This document shows positions 11,676 through 21,799 of a stretch of DNA of 49,355 nt, in pieces (positions within the stretch are counted from its first letter, which is position 1; each line of letters opens with the position of its first letter). Below the pieces are notes generated by a model, which saw only the letters and a list, made by a program, of their open reading frames with translations, made no database searches and was not told where the DNA came from. The position numbers and the translations under genes are program-made. This DNA comes from Zancudomyces culisetae (Eukaryota; Kickxellomycota; Harpellomycetes; Harpellales; Legeriomycetaceae), in contig LSSK01001727.1 of assembly GCA_001969505.1 (NCBI GenBank), positions 1-49,355 on the forward strand. Direction: 5' to 3'.

Positions 11676-12370
11676 GTATCAATGTTATGTAGCGAGTTCA
11701 ATTTAGTTAAATAAAATTTAAACACACCGAAAGATGATTTTGTTGAAAATGTTGGACTAACTTTGTTGTTATTCTAGGTTTACATTATTTTAAAAGTCAA
11801 CAGAGATCGCTTACTTGGTGTGGTTGATGATAAAATTACATTGGTCAAAATCAAATTCGACACACGTGTATTTTAGAATATAATTAGCGGAGACTATTTG
11901 GCAAAAACCCAAGTTTAAACATTTTTTCATAATTGCATCGGATTGAGTATCAAAAAATGCTCTTGCACATAAACACCATTTTTAACAGGGTGCTTGAACA
12001 TCAAACTAAACGAGATGCTCAACTATTTATGTACTAAGGTCGACTCGCTATACTCATCAAACGCAAATATGACTGTTAAAGTATACACCAAGATTCTTTT
12101 CAGTTATAGACAAGAAAACGAAAAAAAATAACTGAAAAAAGGTTGGTTTTATTAGATGATCTCAAAATCACCGAAAAAAATGAATAAAAGATTTCAGGCA
12201 GTCCAAGTTAGTATTGTAAAAAAAATTTTTTTTTTGAATATTAGTTTTTTCGATTCAAAAGGAAAAGCGAAATAAATTTCGATATACTGAAAAAATTTTT
12301 TAGGGCAGGTTTATATAGCATCAAAAATAACATAAAAATAGAGTAAAAAAAAAAAGAAGCAAAATCGAAA
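11676..12370. promoter_or_regulatory. Divergent promoter region between PARN and UTP4
   Basis: These 695 bp lie between the two start codons and contain no gene I can support. The UTP4-proximal third is rich in A and T runs, including an A8T11-like block near 12219-12236 and the RRPE-like site at 12287-12301. Confidence 0.6.
12287..12301 (+). promoter_or_regulatory. RRPE-like element upstream of UTP4
   Basis: CTG followed by A6T6, ending 70 bp before the ATG. It resembles the yeast ribosomal RNA processing element (TGAAAAATTTT). The same ACTGA6T6 core recurs upstream of UTP7, the other SSU processome gene in the window. Function is inferred. Confidence 0.5.
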
Positions 12371-15118
12371 ATGGAGGTACATCGATGTAATATAGTAGAT
12401 TATGTGCCTAAAACGATCAATTCGATAGAATTTACACCAAAGACATGGAAAATAAGACCATATTTGGCTGTGGGCAGAAGCAACGGTGATATAGAAATAT
12501 GGACATATGAGAATGGCTACAGCTTGGAGAAGACAATACCAGGATACCGAGCTGGTACACTAGAAACCTTGGTGTGGGCGCATCAGGTTGAACTGAGCGA
12601 GGAAGATAAAGAGCTTTATAGCAGCGAAGAAGAGCAAAAACAAGCAACAAGAGAGCTGCTCGAAACACCACCTCGGTTGTTCACTGCGGGGACAAAGGGG
12701 GAGATCGTAGAGTGGGATTTGCGAAGGCTGAGAGCAAAAAAGAAGATGGATAGTTATGGAGGGGCTGTGTGGAGCATGGCAGTAAATAACAAGCAGACAG
12801 AGTTGGCCGTTGGAACCGATGAGGGTAGCATCAGGATATTTGACATAACAGAGGGAGGAATACGGTATAAAAAGGGGCTAGAAGGAGCAACAGGGACCAA
12901 AATACTTAGTATTTGTTGGACAGAGGATGACCAGCATATAGTTGCGGGATCCGATGATGGAAATATAAGAAAGTGGAAGGTTGCAGAGGGAAGAATAGTT
13001 TCAAAACTTACAACCAAGACCAAAAGAAGTGAGAAATCAATGATATGGAGCGTGGTGGTGATAAAGGGTACCAGATATATAGCAAGTGGTGATAGCACTG
13101 GTAGCGTCATCTTTTGGGATATAGAAATGGAAATAATGGTTCAGAAAATACAGAGTCATTTGGCAGATATATTGTGTATGGGGTATGACGAATCTAGTGA
13201 GGCATTATATGTTAGTGGAGTGGATCATAAATTGTCACAATTTAAAAAGGTAAAAGGAATCGATCAATGGGTCGAGAAGTTTAGCAAGAGAACACATACA
13301 CATGATGTTAGAGCTATAGGGATTGAAAATGGGAATGGAGGACGTGTGGTTACGGGAGGTGTGGACGGCAGAATGATGGTAAACTGTGAAGAAGATAATG
13401 GAAAATTCAATTCCACAAGAATGCCAGTTTTTCCACCACAGAATGAGTTTATTAGTGTTTCCAAGAGACCAGATTCAAAGGGCAGAGTGATTATGACAAT
13501 GAAGAACCACGAAGAGCTTAAAATATGGAAAGTCAAGGTCACGAATGACGTGGGTGAACAACAGGCACAGCAGTTATTAGCGAATCATCGCCAACAGAAT
13601 TCAGCATGCACAGAAAAAGTGATAGTCAAAATAGATGGAAAAAGCAATCTGGTTGCCACCGGAGTTTCACCAAGCGGCAAATACATAGTAGTCTCAGATA
13701 CAGAAAAGGTTCGGTTGTTTGAAGTGTTGGAGAATAATGAGAATGATGAATTGGCAATAGTCAAACGGGTTGACAATTTACTGGTGGGGAGGAGAGAAGA
13801 TAAGGAATATGTCACCAAAATACATTTTGCAGGCACCGATGATAATGAGAATAGCGGAGAAGAGATGATTGTATTGGCTACATCAGAGTTGAATATTTAT
13901 GTAATACAAAACCTAGCATCAATCTCTGTAAATAACACTGAGGGCATTAATGACAAGACAGATAATACAACTGGTGAAGCAGCAAGCAGTGGTAACAATG
14001 AGCTGGTTTATAAAAAAATAGAAAGCCATCATGATGAAATCCGAAAGGAATTCACAGTGATAGGCCAACAGCGTGTTGGTGGTGCCGGAAGTATTATCGG
14101 AAAGCTGCGCAACATAACAGGGCTTTCAACATTTGGCGAGTCAAGATATTTGGTTTCAATCGATTCAGGCAACAGAATAGCTATTACAGACTTGAAGACA
14201 AACGCATTGGTGTTCTACAGCAGCCACACCAATGTTGTTGACGAGGGTCGTGGTGGAGACGATGGTGAAAACAATACTGGCGTTATATACCCAATCAATG
14301 TAAATACAATTGTCAACAACAACTTGGTCTCTCTGATCTTGGGATACAACAATAATACAATAAGCGTTCTGGCTTTGGCAATGGCATCGGCAAATAAAAG
14401 CAAAAAATCACACGAAGACGCGGCCAAACTCAAGCTAAAACAGAATTTCGGGTCTATTCTTGAAATTAAAGAGAAGTATCCAATCAACAAGATTCTTACA
14501 TCCAATGGCTCTGTCTATGTGTATGGTGTCAACTATATCTACAAAGTCGACATTACCAGCCTTTTAGCTGATGCTACTACCGCTGGAAAGAGTGCTGTTA
14601 ATAATGGATTGGAGAACGTAACAGTCAAAAACATTGATGAAAATAACAAGCATGTAAATAAAATTATCAACCAGAGTATCGAGCACTATAACCTGTTTTT
14701 GACAAATAACAGCAACAAGGTGAATTTATTGAAAAGAAAGATATCTACACTCTTGAAAAAGACAAACGATAAAGACAATGATTTGGAGTATCTGACCTCA
14801 CAGACACTGAAAAAGATCAGAATCCTTGGCTGCGACATCGACCAGAGCATCGCCATCCCCGCAAAAACTAGCAGTAACGATGTCTCTGAGAGCAGTCAAG
14901 CCTCGAATCTCACATACAAAGCTGAAATCGGCAAAGGCAACGTGATTTTCGTTACCAAAAAGTACAACTCGATAATGTTTGTTGATTTTATCCAAAACTC
15001 ATCTGCCAGCAGTAGCAGTAACGACAAGCCAGTACTGTTCATGGTACAGAGGTATTGGTTCGATACGCTGTCAGCTCTGCCAAAATCGTTTGAAGGACAC
15101 AAGAAATTCAACCGCTAG
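12371..15118 (+). CDS. UTP4: Utp4/Cirhin, WD40 subunit of the small-subunit processome
   Basis: Utp4 belongs to the t-UTP/UtpA complex in the nucleolus, which links rRNA transcription to 18S pre-rRNA processing. The single 915-residue frame opens with the family signature (VHRCN.VDYVP, then LAVGRSNGDIEIW) and runs through WD40 repeats. Recognisable repeats include FTAGTKGEIVEWDL, SMAVNNKQTELAVGTDEGSIRIFD, DDQHIVAGSDDGNIRKWK and YIASGDSTGSVIFWD. The second half is more diverged, with Asn/Glu-rich insertions near residues 520-545 and 615-640, which explains a length above the roughly 690-780 usual in the family. The ATG is the first in frame and follows an A-rich leader. The stop codon overlaps the RAD2 stop on the other strand in a shared CTAG. 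Confidence 0.95.
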   Translation: MEVHRCNIVDYVPKTINSIEFTPKTWKIRPYLAVGRSNGDIEIWTYENGYSLEKTIPGYRAGTLETLVWAHQVELSEEDKELYSSEEEQKQATRELLETPPRLFTAGTKGEIVEWDLRRLRAKKKMDSYGGAVWSMAVNNKQTELAVGTDEGSIRIFDITEGGIRYKKGLEGATGTKILSICWTEDDQHIVAGSDDGNIRKWKVAEGRIVSKLTTKTKRSEKSMIWSVVVIKGTRYIASGDSTGSVIFWDIEMEIMVQKIQSHLADILCMGYDESSEALYVSGVDHKLSQFKKVKGIDQWVEKFSKRTHTHDVRAIGIENGNGGRVVTGGVDGRMMVNCEEDNGKFNSTRMPVFPPQNEFISVSKRPDSKGRVIMTMKNHEELKIWKVKVTNDVGEQQAQQLLANHRQQNSACTEKVIVKIDGKSNLVATGVSPSGKYIVVSDTEKVRLFEVLENNENDELAIVKRVDNLLVGRREDKEYVTKIHFAGTDDNENSGEEMIVLATSELNIYVIQNLASISVNNTEGINDKTDNTTGEAASSGNNELVYKKIESHHDEIRKEFTVIGQQRVGGAGSIIGKLRNITGLSTFGESRYLVSIDSGNRIAITDLKTNALVFYSSHTNVVDEGRGGDDGENNTGVIYPINVNTIVNNNLVSLILGYNNNTISVLALAMASANKSKKSHEDAAKLKLKQNFGSILEIKEKYPINKILTSNGSVYVYGVNYIYKVDITSLLADATTAGKSAVNNGLENVTVKNIDENNKHVNKIINQSIEHYNLFLTNNSNKVNLLKRKISTLLKKTNDKDNDLEYLTSQTLKKIRILGCDIDQSIAIPAKTSSNDVSESSQASNLTYKAEIGKGNVIFVTKKYNSIMFVDFIQNSSASSSSNDKPVLFMVQRYWFDTLSALPKSFEGHKKFNR

Positions 15119-18100
15119 ACATTGGTATAATATGATCTCATCACGTTGATGTTTGGAAAATCTATGGGTAAGTCGCCACTTTGCTTGATTTTCTGGACGA
15201 CTTTGATGATTTTGCCCAATTTATCGATTTTATTGTTGGTTAGTTTTAGTTGTTTTGTTAATACCGCTTCCTTGAATTTTTTAAACAATAATAATTTGTC
15301 ATACATGTTTTTCTGTTTACTCTTCAAACTACTCTCCACTCCTAGTGATATCGCTTTGACACTTGTTTCGCCTTTTGCCCCTTCCTCTTTCTCTTTCTCT
15401 TCCTCTTTCTTTCCCTCCTCCTCTCCCTCTCCCCCCGCCCCAACCTCTAGGATTGATGATGAAAGAACAGGACTAAAGTTGGTGTTGTCCAATATATACT
15501 TTTGGATGCTATTGTTGGACCCAAACACCTCATAAATCAGCAATCCCAGTTTTGGACCAATTCCGCTCACGCCCATTGTGTAGTCCGATCCCAAAAAATA
15601 TGCCAAAAATACCAGTCCCTCCCTATCAATTGTCATTTTCCCATCACCACATTTCCATTTTTTATTTCCCTTGCCATCCACAATGGCGTTGTACACTCTG
15701 GCATCTTTTTGTTTACTAAAGAAATGTCGATATACTTTTGTACCGCCAAACAACAGCACATCACTGTCATCAGTAATAATTCCATCCACTTTGCTTTCGG
15801 CTTCCAGTTTTGCACACAGAGCTTCCGCCTCCGTAGCCGCTGTTATATATGTAACATTCATCTGGTACAATAACTTTCTAACCTCCTCCATTATTTCAGA
15901 AGTTATTACGCTGCTATCCCTTTTCGCCTTTTTCAAATCCATAGTTATCTCCCTAATCTCCTTCTGAACAGCCTCAACTCGTTTTTTCTGTTCCTGCTGT
16001 CCCTTGCTGGGTCCTTTTCTTGGCATCCAGAACATATCATTTTGACCACTGTCGCCACTAACCCCACCCGATATTCGCCTGTTCATGCCAAACAACCCAT
16101 CCCCACTCTGCGCCCTTTTGATTATTTCTTCAACGCTTCTCGGCTCCCCTTCTTTGTTTTTGTGTGGGTTGCTGCCCTCTATTGGCTTCAACAGACTTTG
16201 CTGTTTATTTGGTGTAAAAAATGCTGCATTGGAAATACTTTTTACCGAGTTCTCACCCACGGTATTGAGCTTTATTTCCTCCCAACTCGAAAAGTCTACG
16301 TCACCCTCTTCCACTTTCTTTTCGTTGTCTACCAAGTTTTTTACCTGTCCATTTTTGAAACCTAACCCTTCCGGTAAAGCATTAAACTCGACCTGTTCGA
16401 ATTTATCAAACTCGCTTTGCTGGGGCTGGTCATTTACATCTATTCCCGCATGTATTTCAATACTTTGTGGAATTTCATGAATCATATCTTCTTCGTTAGC
16501 CTCATTGACCTCATTGATCTCAATAACCTCATTGACCTCAATAACCTCTTTTGCTTCGCCACTTTCGCTTGTAGTGATACTTTCTGTCTGTTTTTTAGGC
16601 CTCTCAATTTCTGTAGATTCAGGTTTTATCTCCAGATCTACCTGCTCAAACTCGCCGAATTCCTCAAAGTTATCAAATGTATTATCAATATAAATATCAT
16701 TATCGTTACCATCACCAATATCATTAACATCACCAACATCATTATCGCTGCCATTACCATTATCCGGTTTGGTCTGGGTCGAGTCACCACCACTCATCAC
16801 CAACAATGATTCCTTTTTCGGAAAATGAACATCTATGTTCTTTTCCAAACTGTTCTCACTATCAGTTTCTCCATGTCCTACAACAACATTGTACCCCAAC
16901 TTACTATCGCCAGTGTTTATATCCCTTGGTTCATTCGTCGATTCTTGCATTTTATCCTGAAAATTTATCTCTTCAAAACCGTCAAACTCGGCATATTCAT
17001 TTTGCTCGCCATCATCTTCCGGAAGTTCATCAAAATCGGCATCTTGGTATTTACCATCATATTCTTCGTCATCCTCATCCTCATCCTCACCACCCTCATC
17101 CCCATTGTTTCCACTCACCTGCTTGTCTCCAAAGAACACCTCCTCAAAGTCGTCAAAGTCATTAAACTCACTATTACTATCGCTATCCAAATGGTATATA
17201 CCCTTAGTTCCCCGGTTTTTATTCTTCCATTCATTAGATTCATTCTCGATATTCGTATTCTCATTATCTTGCTCATACTCTGGGATTGGCACGTCTTCAA
17301 ATTCCACATCACTACTACTGCTATTACTACTAATTTGGTCGCTATCGTTCTTAACCTCTGCAAAAAAATCAGTACCCCCATTAGCATCAGGTTTTTCATT
17401 AGTATCTTTTCCACTATTTAGAAACAGGCTTTTATTGTCCTTTTCCGCTTTTATACCGCTTTCAGTCTTTATCGGCTTGCTATCCATGTCATAGCTCGTA
17501 TAATCTGTATCTTCTGATGCTTTCAATACCCACCCCCCTCCCTGAACACCCTCATCATCTTTCTGTAATATGTATTTGACTCCTCTCTGTCCAACCACTG
17601 CCCTGCTCATCATCCGCCCCATCTTTGCTGATGCAGGATTTCCAAATTTCCCACCACCGATCCTTCTACTCGTATCATCTTTATGCTGATCATTCCATTG
17701 TTTTGCCGTATCTGGCGAGGTTCTCACTCTATGCGAATGCCCAGATACTATCAAATACTTTTCCATCAGTTTGTTTCTTACCATCAAGTTATCTATTTGC
17801 ATCTGCGAAAAATCCATCGCGGTCTTGGTTCCCTCCACCATTCTTTTCAGTCGCCCAAACGATGTCTGTCTCGATTTATCCTTCATATCTTTAACAACCG
17901 CATGCTGCTCAGCAGTTTCCATTCTTGTAAACTCACGGCTATTTATATCTACATCCTGCTCCAAAAAATCATCAGAAATGTCGCCCTCGTTCTTGTCACC
18001 CTCGCTCGCATCTTGTTTATGCGCTTCGAGATAGTTGTATCCTGCCATCACTTTATTTTTCCCCGATAATACTCGTTTCCAAAATTCACCCGCCTTTGCT

Positions 18101-18777
18101 TCCTCTTCTGTTGGTAATCTTACGTCGTTTTCTTTTCCTATAATCGTATTTTCCACTTTTTCCATCTCTAATTCCTCAGGTAGCTCATACTCATCCTTTT
18201 TTTTGACCAACCTTGACCTTTTCCCACTAGATGGTGGCGTGTTTCCCCTCCCACCTTCCCCCTCAATACTTTTTCTTTTTCGCCCCTTAATACCTATTTC
18301 GTCTGGAGATTTGATGAGATTTAATTTCACTTGTGCTAGAAACAGCTTTTCTGCTGCTGCCTTTATTTCCTTTGTTTTTTCTTCCACCTTGTCTTTTCTT
18401 CTTCTCTGTATACACGATTTAGTTAAAGTATGTTAAAACGACATATATCTGTAATTAAAAGACACATAAAAATAGTTTAAAAAGGGTAAGAAGGCACTAG
18501 TAAGACAAGTTACCATTGTTTCGAGCTTAATCGCAGGTGGCTCACCATCAAACACAAAGATCGGTTTAATCTTATAATACAATAGCTTTTTTATTCTGCT
18601 CGTAAATCCTCTAACAACTCCATTTTCCATTTCCTCTCCCTGCTCGTTCCGCATAGCCTTGAGAAACTGATGAATCCAAACGGAGGCATCGATCGCTATA
18701 ACTTTGTTTTCCAAATCCTCATACTTCACTGGCTCCGAATTTTCCTCTACCACGGTCCATAATCCTATAACTCCCAT
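15115..18777 (-). CDS. RAD2: Rad2/XPG nucleotide-excision-repair endonuclease, 1184 aa, two exons
   Basis: Rad2/XPG is the structure-specific nuclease that cuts 3' of bulky DNA lesions in nucleotide excision repair and binds TFIIH. Exons are 18777-18514 and 18405-15115, joined by a 108-nt phase-0 intron between PAIKLETM and RRRKDK. The XPG-N domain opens MGVIGLW and includes AIDASVWIHQF and FVFDGEPPAIKL. The XPG-I domain (about 915-985) carries TEAEALCAKLE and ITDDSDVLLFGG, and the helix-hairpin-helix carries FLGSDYTMGVSGIGP. Between them lies an acidic spacer of about 700 residues with six related FExV-like motifs. The nuclease core ends soon after DFPNINVMRSYYTNV, so the usual FxWGxPDL segment and the C-terminal tail are missing. 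A Glu/Lys-rich insertion sits just after the hairpin, near residues 1078-1100. The ends of RAD2 and UTP4 overlap by 4 bp. Confidence 0.95.
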
Positions 18778-18954
18778 TCTTCTTTTTTTTCAAAGGATTA
18801 TATATGTATAGTATATATAATATTTGCTGTTCTTGTGCTGGCGATTTCAATTATTGTTTGTCAAAGACTGGTTGTACTGTACTTTTTTAATATAAAATGA
18901 ACAAAAATATAAATCATAGAAAATCGAAACTACACAATTCATTCAACTTCTACA

Positions 18955-19197
18955 ATGTACCTAACCAAACAATTGGTCAGAATTGCGCAGCAAAGTGGAT
19001 TCGCATTTGGGATTTTGCTCGCTTTTTCGCCACAAATTCGTTTTTCCCCCAATCTTGTTGCTACATTAAACCTGCTCAGCAAAATTAAATTGATTGAAAT
19101 TTCCTATACAAAGAGCAAATATAAACGGATCGATATAAAATACCAAAAGTCCTTTAATGAGGTTCGTTTGATCAAGAAATACTATTTAAGAATGTAA
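18955..19197 (+). CDS. Small basic ORF, 80 aa, possibly mitochondrial
   Basis: I do not recognise this protein. It starts with a segment that could be an amphipathic mitochondrial presequence (MYLTKQLVRIAQQSG), followed by a short hydrophobic stretch and a strongly Lys-rich C-terminal half. Size and charge suit a small mitochondrial ribosomal protein, but no family motif is clear. Its place supports a gene: 177 bp from the divergent RAD2 start and 103 bp from the convergent end of the EAPP-like gene. A GTAAGC directly overlapping the stop could be a splice donor, which would extend the protein, though no matching exon was found. It may be a chance frame. Confidence 0.35.
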   Translation: MYLTKQLVRIAQQSGFAFGILLAFSPQIRFSPNLVATLNLLSKIKLIEISYTKSKYKRIDIKYQKSFNEVRLIKKYYLRM

Positions 19198-19300
19198 GCC
19201 GGTGCTCTTCGGTGCATTTCCTTCTCTATCCGTCGTACTGGCTTCACACTGTTGCAACAAAGCAAAGCAATAAATACAATACCACCTTGATCCGAGGAGG

Positions 19301-20237
19301 TCAAGTTGATAGAACCTGGAAGAAGTGATACAGTTCTTCATCGGGCTCAAAGTATGCTACTTTTGTATTGCATATCTCACAAAATACAGGGCTATAACCT
19401 TCGTATTCTACAACTATTTTCATTTTTATGACTGTTCTATTATATCCGCCGTACAAAGTCAAAAACCCTACAAATTCTAATATAAACACCACATGCAAGA
19501 GGAGCAAAAAAAAAACTTGGTACAAACCTGAATTGTCCACTTTACAGTTTCTGACAAACATTGCTCGGAACTGTTCAAAATACTTTGTGTGTCTAGTAGG
19601 TAATAAACATATGATTCAGCTGTATGAGTATTAGTGGTGTTATTGGAAGTACTAGTGATAGCAATAACAATTTGATTGTTTAATATCATAGAGAGACAGT
19701 ATTTAACCAGAATAAACCTGTTTTTTACTCTTCCTTACCTTTGACAATCATAGCAGAGCTGTGTAAAACACCCGGGACATGATAAAACAATATTTTTTTC
19801 CGTGTTCACTTTACCCTCACTACTTTCTTGGTTGTTATCTTTACTATTATTCACATTTTTCTTTTTCGTCATCCCTATATATTGTAATCAAATCGAAGGG
19901 TATAATTAGAAACAATTGTTTTAGCTACAAGAATGGTAATAAAGAATACAGAAGCCATCCACATTTTAATGAAGAATTGCAAAGAAAAAACAACTACCTT
20001 GATTCACCAGTTTACGATTAACCCATTCTTCGTCTTTTTGGTCAATGTTTGCATCATACATCCAATCGGTCTCTACTTGCACATCTTTTTCGGATCGACC
20101 ACTTTCACTACCTACAAGTATTAAGCGAATTGTATTTATTTTTTTCTCTAGCTACTTTTTATACCTGGCAAAATATGATAGAAAGTATCGTAAAGTCATC
20201 GACATAGCATACCTGAATCCAGTTCAATATCCTCCAT
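19301..20237 (-). CDS. EAPP-family (E2F-associated phosphoprotein) zinc protein, 168 aa, five exons
   Basis: EAPP proteins are small Cys-rich nuclear proteins; in animals EAPP binds E2F factors, and a fungal role is not known to me. Exons are 20237-20213, 20111-19998, 19874-19739, 19592-19528 and 19467-19301, and all phases agree. In order they encode an acidic start (MEDIELDSGSESG), WMYDANIDQKDEEWV (human: LLYDPEKDNRDQAWV), LSCPGCFTQLCYDCQRH, YFEQFRAMFVRNC, and the C-terminal YSPVFCEICNTKVAYFEPDEELYHFFQVL. The last three match the human protein closely, including the paired cysteines likely to bind zinc. The acceptor of exon 5 could lie 9 nt further upstream (AG in TATTAG), which would add three residues in frame. 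The protein is about half the length of human EAPP because the N-terminus is short. Confidence 0.88.
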
Positions 20238-20607
20238 AGCTGCCTTGTTATGGTACACTGCTTTTTTCTATTCTATAATACAGAATAACCTTACTCTGAG
20301 TTTTTTTTGTCCTTTTTAATTTTTTACCAAATAAAGCTGATTTCGCAAAAATAGAAAGAAAAAAACTGCTAAACTATCCAAACTGCATCGATTTGTCCGC
20401 ATTATTTTTAAACATTCTGACATTTTATTCCATTTCTTCTGACTAGATATCACACTTAGTATTGCCAAGGACGACAGTGTTAGCCATAACAAAAACTAAG
20501 TAAAAGTAAATGAATAATCTTGTGCACTTGAGCCACGAAATTGCAAAGTAAAAAAAAAAGAAAGAATAGGGACAAAGATTTATACAAACGTGTATGTATA
20601 CTGGCAA
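20238..20607. other. Intergenic, EAPP-like start to ERJ5 end
   Basis: 370 bp between same-strand genes, A/T-rich, with no frame or RNA gene that I can support. Confidence 0.6.
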
Positions 20608-21799
20608 TTAAACTACACGTGTTCCACCTTTACGCTTCCTAACGGTTTTTGACTTGGGTGTAAGAGGAGTAGAGGCTTTAGAGTCCGATTTTCCAGAAGC
20701 TGTAGCAGATACTTGGTTTTGAGAACCACCATTGGAAGCATCAGATTCGACAGAGTCCTTGTTACTACTAGCCAGCGAAGCTGAGGAGCTACTAGCTTTG
20801 AACTTTTGTTTTCTGGAAACATTTTTTGTGTCCCGCTCTTCTTTCTTTAGTAAAAATTTCTCCTTGAAATCGCCTTGGTCAACCTCCTCAGAACTATCAT
20901 CTTCGCTGATACTAGTAGAGTCTTGTTCGATCGGTTTCATCAACCCAACGGATGTACCCACTTTTCGGATAATCCACATAGGAAGGCTAATAACCAGCAG
21001 ATCTGCAATGGTTGGTTTTTTCACTGAGTAAGGATCCAACTCAGTTACATATGCAAGCGAATCATCATCCTCATCACCGACAAATTCATCATATAGTTCC
21101 TGTTTGCCGGACTTTCCTCGTCTTTCCCTCCTGTTGAGTGTCGCGCGAAGTTGAGGCGGGGCTTTAAGTTTCAGTTTTTCGCCCTCCTCTTCAATAATTT
21201 TGATTCTTTGTTGAGCTCTCCAGTAGCTCAGCGACATGAACATGTACTGCATTGCTGAAAAAAACAGCGCCAACCCAACACCTACACTTCCCAGGCCTGG
21301 TCTGTAGCGTTTATACAAGTAGTCTGCTCCTCGCCACACGGGAACTCCGTTCTTTTTAAAAAAATCGTATCTTTTACGACTATATTTATCTCTCAAAATA
21401 TTGGCAACAAGCCCAAGGCGAGTGTATTTCTCAGTAGCTCGCTTCATTTCCTTTTTTGTGCCTCTTAGTTTATCGGGGCTATTTGAAAATTATACAATGG
21501 AAGTTGTAGCGCTTATAGTTGGAATTACTTTGTAAGTGTAGTAAATATCACATATTGAACACAAAAGGGACTTACTGGTACTTTAAAGAAAGTCGTTTGT
21601 AGGCCTTATTAATTTGAGCAGAAGTAGCGGAGCTAGGAACGCCCATCAGCTCGTACCAGTTTGTGGTCTTGTCGTTTTTCTTAATCGAATCCCATAGCTC
21701 AAAGATTTCAAAATCAAGCTTTTCCCAAGCAAAAGACCGATTTATGAAAAGGCAGAGAAGCGAAAGCAATACTAGCACCGAAAATCTAAAGGACTTCAT
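20608..21799 (-). CDS. ERJ5: Erj5-like ER-membrane J-domain protein, 364 aa, two exons
   Basis: Erj5 is a J-protein cochaperone of the ER that stimulates the Hsp70 Kar2/BiP. Exons are 21799-21576 and 21478-20608, with a 97-nt intron splitting the His codon of the HPD motif (residues 75-77). A signal peptide is clear at residues 1-24, hydrophobic and ending RSFA. The J domain follows (NWYELMGVPSSATSAQINKAYKRLSLKY, then HPDKLRGT and KYTRLGLVANILRDKYSRKRYDFFKKNG). Next come GVPVWRGADYLYKRYRPG, typical of the Erj5 group, a membrane segment (VGVGLALFFSAMQYMFM) and a charged region. A second hydrophobic stretch (LLVISLPMWIIRKVG) and a Ser/Lys-rich tail finish the protein. It is longer than the roughly 295 residues of the S. 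cerevisiae protein because of that tail. Confidence 0.9.

Noticed and set aside
16042-18436. Many plus-strand frames of 100-200 codons opposite RAD2
   Set aside because: They are shadows of the acidic, GA-rich RAD2 spacer, which leaves few stops on the other strand.
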